Origin: Paludibacteraceae bacterium
GTDB lineage: Bacteria; Bacteroidota; Bacteroidia; Bacteroidales; Paludibacteraceae
Length of the DNA stretch: 54,089 nt
Assembly (NCBI GenBank): GCA_017417025.1
Contig: JAFPZY010000019.1
Coordinates: 1-54,089, forward strand
Direction: 5' to 3'
Position 1 is the first letter of the stretch; the number at the start of each line of letters is the position of its first letter. The notes beneath the pieces are model-generated. The model did no database searches and had not been told where the DNA came from. It saw only the letters and a list, made by a program, of their open reading frames with translations. A program made the position numbers and the translations under genes. Shown piece by piece: positions 49,909 through 54,089 of the stretch.

Positions 49909-52900
49909 CCAAAGTTCCTGTTACGGTGTAGGTGCGGCCGGAGCGGATGATGAAGATCTGCCCGTTGCGGAACACTTTCAGAGACTGCTCTCCGGCATTG
50001 TTGGCGTTGTTGTTGCTGTTGTTGCTGTTGCCGTTGTTGCTGTTGTCTTCTGCGTTGCCGTTGTTGTCGTCAATGTAGAGTTCTTCCAGTCCTTTGGCTG
50101 TAGGCAGAGTGAAGTAGCCCCCATCGTCTTTGCCGCCATCGGGACGTGCATAAGCGGCATCAGTGTAAACCGCTTTATAGGCTGTTCCGTTGCCGCCGAC
50201 GAGCGAGGTGCAGCCGGCAAACATGTCTTGAGAGTAGGTAGGTCTCAGGCTCCAGTCGTGCTTGCAATAGATGGTGGTGAGCGAAGAGCAGTTGGAGAAC
50301 ATACAGTACATGTTTGTCACATTGTCTGTATTGAAACTGCTCAGGTTGAGAGAGGTGAGAGACGAGCAGCTGTAGAACATATAGTTCATGTCCGTCACAT
50401 TGGCGGTGTTGAGATTCTCCAGACCTTCAATGCTGACCAGGTTTTTCATATTTTTAAACCACGAACTGAGGCTTGTGAGAGGTGCTTCGAGCATGCTTTC
50501 ATCAATAACAGCAGCAGTGACAACTTCGCATTCACTATAAGAGAAACTTGAAGTGCCCAAATTCTGAGTCCATATATCCATGAATGATGCGTCGTGGAAG
50601 TTCTTGCGGTTGTCGTAATAAATGACCATTGTTGTGCCGTCTTCAAGTGCGGCATACACCTCTTTGGGTTTCACGGAGAAGTAGCCCTCGTCGCCTGCAC
50701 CTCCGTCCTGGCGTGCGTAGGTGATATCCACCGTGCCGGCATCGAACTTGGTCTCATTGCCGCCGACGAGCGAGGTGCAGCCGGCAAACATATCTGCGGT
50801 GCTTGCAAGAGCAGTGCCGGTTTCTTTCCAGTCGCTGCCGCAATAGAGTGTTTTGAGCGAAGAGCAGCCGTAGAACATCTTCTCCATGCTCTTCACTGTG
50901 GCTATATTGAACCTTGTAAGGTCGAGCGAGAAGAGAGACGAGCAGTCGGCGAACATTATTTCCATGTTGGTAACATTGTCGGTGACGAAGCGGCTGACGT
51001 CAATGTCGGTGAGAGATGCACAACCGGTAAACATGCAGCTCATGTCAGCAACAGCAGCTGTATTGAGGTAATTAAGATTGATAATATTTACCAATTTAGG
51101 CATAATGTAAAACCAGTATTTTGTTGAGGAAGGCCGTGCCTCTTTCACCGACTCGTCTATTTCTACGTATTCGATGAGATTGCGTTTTGACATCGGGACG
51201 TTTCTGGCACCGTCTTTTTCGTTCCACTCGGTCAGGACATCATCGTGGAAGTATATCCTGTCGTCGTACAGGATGGTCATCACGTTGCCGGAGAACGTGG
51301 CATAGAGCTGCAGCTGCTTCCTGGTGAAGTAGCCCTCGTCGCCTGTTCCTCCGTCCGGGCGTGCGTAGGTAATATCCACCGTGCCGGCATCGAATTTGGT
51401 TTCGTTGCCGCCGGCGAGTGATGTGCATCCCTTGAACATGTCTGCGGAGGCAGTGAGTGTGGTGCTTTCGCTCCAGTCGCCGTCGCAATAGACGGCAGTG
51501 AGAGCGGCACAGCCTGCGAACATCTGCTCTGTGGTGGTGAGAGCCGTGATGTCGAAGCCGGTAAGGTCAAGCTTCTCAAGAACGGCACAGCCTTCGAACA
51601 TCTTGCTCATGTCAGTCACAGCAGCTGTGTTGAAGCCGGTGAGGTCGAGCAAATTAAGACCGGTGCAGCCTCTGAACATACAGGACATGTTCTTCACATT
51701 GCCGGTGTCGAAATTACGGCAGATGTCAATAATATAGGTGAGAGAAGTGCAATTGTGGAACATATAGCTCATGCCCGTCACGTTGGAGGTATTGAAGGTT
51801 TCAACGTTCAGATACAGATTTTCGAGTTGCGTGCAGTTGTTGAACATCCCCGTCATGTCCGTCACGTTGGCGGTGTTGAAGCTATTCAGGTAAAGCTTGG
51901 TGAGAGAAGTGCAGCCCTGGAACATGCGACTCATGTTTGTCACTTCCTCTGTGTTGAAGGTGCGCAGGTCAAGCTTGGTGAGAGAAGAGCAGCCGAGGAA
52001 GAGGAAACTCATGTCAGTCGCTTCGGAAGTGTTGAGGTATTCAATGCCTTTCAGGTCAATCAGGCTGCTCATGCCGTAGAACCATGAACGGAGTTTGCCC
52101 GGGCGTGCATAGGCCATCGATTTGTCAATAACGACAGAGGTGATGCCCGCGCGGACACCGTCGGCTATTGAAACGGAGGAGCCTTCGTCGGCTTTCCAGT
52201 CTTCCACCACGCCGGCGCGGGCTTTCTTATAGCCGTCGTAGTAGATGGTCATAGTTTTCTTGTCGGAGGACAAGACAACATAAATCTCTTTCGCCGTGAA
52301 ATAGCCTTTGCCTTCTTCTCCGTTGTCGGGGCGGGCGTAAGTTTTATCAACAACATTTTCATCCCACTTTGTGCCTTTGCCGCCCACGAGGGAGTTGCAG
52401 TTTAAGAACATATTGTCGGATTCGGCCAATGCCGTGCTGAGGCTCCAGTCGTCGTTACAATAGATGTAATGAAGCTCGCCGCAGCCGGAGAACATAGACG
52501 ACATGTCAGTCACTTTCTCTGTATTGAAGTTGCACAAGTCAAGCGAAGCGAGATAGGCACAGTTGTAAAACATATTTTTCATGTCAGTCACGTTCTGTGT
52601 ATTGAAGTTGCCCAAGTCAAGCGAGAAGAGACTGAGACAGTTGGCGAACATATAACTCATGTCCGTCACGAGGTCGGTATTGAGGTATTCGAGGTTGTTA
52701 ATACTGCTAATGTTAGGTATGGAGTAGAACCAATAGGCTGTAGATGAAGGCATAGCGTCTTTCATCGACTCGTCAAGTGTGACATTTTTAATATTTTTAC
52801 GAATATCATAATCCACATACTGCATGCCTCTGTCCTCCGTCCATGCCATTAGGCCTGATTTGGAGTCTTTGTCGAGGCCGTAATAGAGCGTCATTGTTGT

Positions 52901-54089
52901 TCCGGAGAGGACGGCATAGATTTCTTTTCTGCTTGTGAAGTAGCCCGGGGCTTTTGTTGCCTTGTCGGGGCGTGCGGCGTTTATACCGACAAAGTTTTCG
53001 TCGTATTTGGAGCCTTTGCCTCCGACGAGGGCGGTGCAGTCTTTGAACATGTCCTCGTCTTCGAAATAGGCATTGATATTACTCCAGTCTTTTTCGCAAT
53101 AGATGGTGGCAAGCGAAGAGCAGCCGGCGAACATCTGCCCCGCATAAAAAAACGAAGATCCGATATTGAAGCCGTTCAGATCCAATTCCGTGAGCGCGGA
53201 GCAACCGTAGAACATATATTTCATGTTCCACACGTTGCCCATATCGAAGTTGTCCAGCTTGAGCTGAGCGAGAGAAGAGCAGCCGTAGAACATATAACTC
53301 ATGTTGTACACATTGGCAGTATTGAACTTGCTCAGGTCGAGTTGGGCGAGAGAAGAGCAGCCGTAGAACATATAACTCACGTCGTTCACATTGGCAGTAT
53401 TGAACTTGCCCAGGTCGAGTTGGGCGAGAGAGGAGCAGCCGTAGAACATATAACTCATGCGGTTCACATTGGCAGTATTGAACTTGCTCAGGTCGAGTTG
53501 GGCGAGAGAAGAGCATTCTGCAAACATTCGTCCCATGTCTGTAACTTTGCCGGTGTTGAAGCCGGTGAGGTCGAGAGAGGTGAGAGAAGAGCAACCGAAG
53601 AACATATTGTACATATACTCTACATTGTCGGTATTGAACTTGCTCAGGTCGATAGAGGTGAGTGAAGAGCAGCCGTAGAACATATAACTCATGTCCTCCA
53701 CTTTCTCTGTATTGAAGCCGCTCAAGTCGAGCGAGGTGAGAGACCGGCAGCCGTAGAACATATATTGCATGTCCGTCACGTTATCTGTCTTGAAGCCGCT
53801 CAGGTCGAGAGAGGTGAGAGAAGAGCAGCCGTAGAACATATATTGCATGTCCGTCACGTTATCTGTCATGAAACCGCTCAGGTCGAGAGAGGTGAGAGAC
53901 CGGCAGTCGTAGAACATACAATACATGTTCGTCACGTTCTTCGTATTGAAGCCGCTCAGGTCGAGAGAGGTGAGAGAAGAGCAGCCGTAGAACATGTAGT
54001 ACATGTTCGTCACTTTCTCTGTATTGAAGCCGCTCAGGTCGAGCGAGGTGAGAGAGGAGCAGCCGTTGAACATACAGTACATGTTCGTC
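49901..54089 (-). CDS. BspA-like surface protein with DUF285 repeats, partial (5' end beyond window)
   Basis: The frame is open to the window edge; at least 1395 residues are seen, without start or signal peptide. It is built from 26-residue (78-bp) DUF285/BspA-type leucine-rich units of the form M..MF.GCSSLTSLDLSGFNT.NVT: a run of a dozen or so at the N-terminal side, then four further modules. Each later module opens with a conserved segment (YAVLSGTTMTLYYG, YVVLSSDKKTMTIYYDG, YATFSGNVMTILYDDR, YAALEDGTTMVIYYDNR) and closes with MF..C.SLVGG...K.. ...ARPD.G..GYFT. After an Asn-rich linker it ends LKVFRNGQIFIIRSGRTYTVTGTLVN, a T9SS-like tail seen on many Prevotella/Bacteroides surface proteins. 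Such proteins bind host matrix proteins or other bacteria in known cases. Confidence 0.92.
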   Translation of the reverse strand, partial: TNMYCMFNGCSSLTSLDLSGFNTEKVTNMYYMFYGCSSLTSLDLSGFNTKNVTNMYCMFYDCRSLTSLDLSGFMTDNVTDMQYMFYGCSSLTSLDLSGFKTDNVTDMQYMFYGCRSLTSLDLSGFNTEKVEDMSYMFYGCSSLTSIDLSKFNTDNVEYMYNMFFGCSSLTSLDLTGFNTGKVTDMGRMFAECSSLAQLDLSKFNTANVNRMSYMFYGCSSLAQLDLGKFNTANVNDVSYMFYGCSSLAQLDLSKFNTANVYNMSYMFYGCSSLAQLKLDNFDMGNVWNMKYMFYGCSALTELDLNGFNIGSSFFYAGQMFAGCSSLATIYCEKDWSNINAYFEDEDMFKDCTALVGGKGSKYDENFVGINAARPDKATKAPGYFTSRKEIYAVLSGTTMTLYYGLDKDSKSGLMAWTEDRGMQYVDYDIRKNIKNVTLDESMKDAMPSSTAYWFYSIPNISSINNLEYLNTDLVTDMSYMFANCLSLFSLDLGNFNTQNVTDMKNMFYNCAYLASLDLCNFNTEKVTDMSSMFSGCGELHYIYCNDDWSLSTALAESDNMFLNCNSLVGGKGTKWDENVVDKTYARPDNGEEGKGYFTAKEIYVVLSSDKKTMTIYYDGYKKARAGVVEDWKADEGSSVSIADGVRAGITSVVIDKSMAYARPGKLRSWFYGMSSLIDLKGIEYLNTSEATDMSFLFLGCSSLTKLDLRTFNTEEVTNMSRMFQGCTSLTKLYLNSFNTANVTDMTGMFNNCTQLENLYLNVETFNTSNVTGMSYMFHNCTSLTYIIDICRNFDTGNVKNMSCMFRGCTGLNLLDLTGFNTAAVTDMSKMFEGCAVLEKLDLTGFDITALTTTEQMFAGCAALTAVYCDGDWSESTTLTASADMFKGCTSLAGGNETKFDAGTVDITYARPDGGTGDEGYFTRKQLQLYATFSGNVMTILYDDRIYFHDDVLTEWNEKDGARNVPMSKRNLIEYVEIDESVKEARPSSTKYWFYIMPKLVNIINLNYLNTAAVADMSCMFTGCASLTDIDVSRFVTDNVTNMEIMFADCSSLFSLDLTRFNIATVKSMEKMFYGCSSLKTLYCGSDWKETGTALASTADMFAGCTSLVGGNETKFDAGTVDITYARQDGGAGDEGYFSVKPKEVYAALEDGTTMVIYYDNRKNFHDASFMDIWTQNLGTSSFSYSECEVVTAAVIDESMLEAPLTSLSSWFKNMKNLVSIEGLENLNTANVTDMNYMFYSCSSLTSLNLSSFNTDNVTNMYCMFSNCSSLTTIYCKHDWSLRPTYSQDMFAGCTSLVGGNGTAYKAVYTDAAYARPDGGKDDGGYFTLPTAKGLEELYIDDNNGNAEDNSNNGNSNNSNNNANNAGEQSLKVFRNGQIFIIRSGRTYTVTGTLVN

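Overview
The window reads as chromosomal DNA of a Bacteroidales bacterium, most like the Prevotella/Bacteroides side of the phylum. Evidence: a six-gene Na+-NQR operon, surface proteins ending in type IX secretion (T9SS)-like tails, ExbB-ExbD-ExbD transport genes, a BspA-type repeat protein, and several promoters matching the Bacteroidota consensus (TTTG, 19-20 bp spacer, TAnnTTTG). No insertion sequence, phage gene, CRISPR array or plasmid function was seen.

Layout. 1-474: tandem-repeat, A-rich leader. 475-6397: nqrABCDEF, ended by a strong hairpin. 6482-9597: a lipoprotein gene, a structured-RNA candidate at 8006-8182, and a DUF3089 hydrolase gene. 9826-19755: a tiny 41-codon gene and a 3251-residue repeat-built surface protein. 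20100-20900: a gene-free block of stacked minisatellites. 20906-22045: a DUF486 membrane protein and a TtcA-like tRNA thiolase. 22099-22648: tRNA-Leu(GAG), tRNA-Leu(CAG), tRNA-Gly(GCC) with palindromic spacer repeats. 22971-25410: ExbB/ExbD operon. 25471-25561: tRNA-Ser(GGA). 25729-30267: tatD, queA, rlmB, an HprK-like kinase, a PqqD-like protein and an S24/S26 peptidase, all on the minus strand. 30351-35248: CoA-transferase, aminotransferase, iorB, iorA. 35279-43284: an outer-membrane barrel protein and a 2313-residue secreted repeat protein whose genes overlap by ATGA. 43285-44260: a second gene-free minisatellite block. 44434-49697 (+): PP2C phosphatase/anti-sigma kinase fusion, DNA polymerase IV, and a BadF/HgdC-type ATPase. 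49901-54089 (-): the 3' part of a BspA-like DUF285 protein running off the window.

How genes work together. Nqr couples NADH:quinone oxidation to Na+ export. The iorA/iorB/aminotransferase/CoA-transferase group forms a plausible route from amino acids through 2-oxo acids to acyl-CoA and free acid. The PqqD-like/HprK-like/S24-S26 trio looks like a minimal peptide-modification module of unknown product.

Most interesting observations: (1) NqrC carries a C-terminal tail with eight Cys-Cys pairs, which I do not know from other NqrC proteins. (2) Intergenic minisatellites repeatedly have periods of 11, 22, 33 or 66 bp; two blocks 24 kb apart share a nearly identical ~75-bp core in inverted orientation. 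(3) The start codon of the 2313-residue protein lies at the end of an 11-bp ladder of four tiny MKRE-stop upstream ORFs, each stop overlapping the next start. (4) A ~177-nt nested-stem RNA resembles the 6S RNA architecture. (5) The tRNA-cluster spacers carry 33-bp palindromic inserts whose arms differ in a compensatory way.
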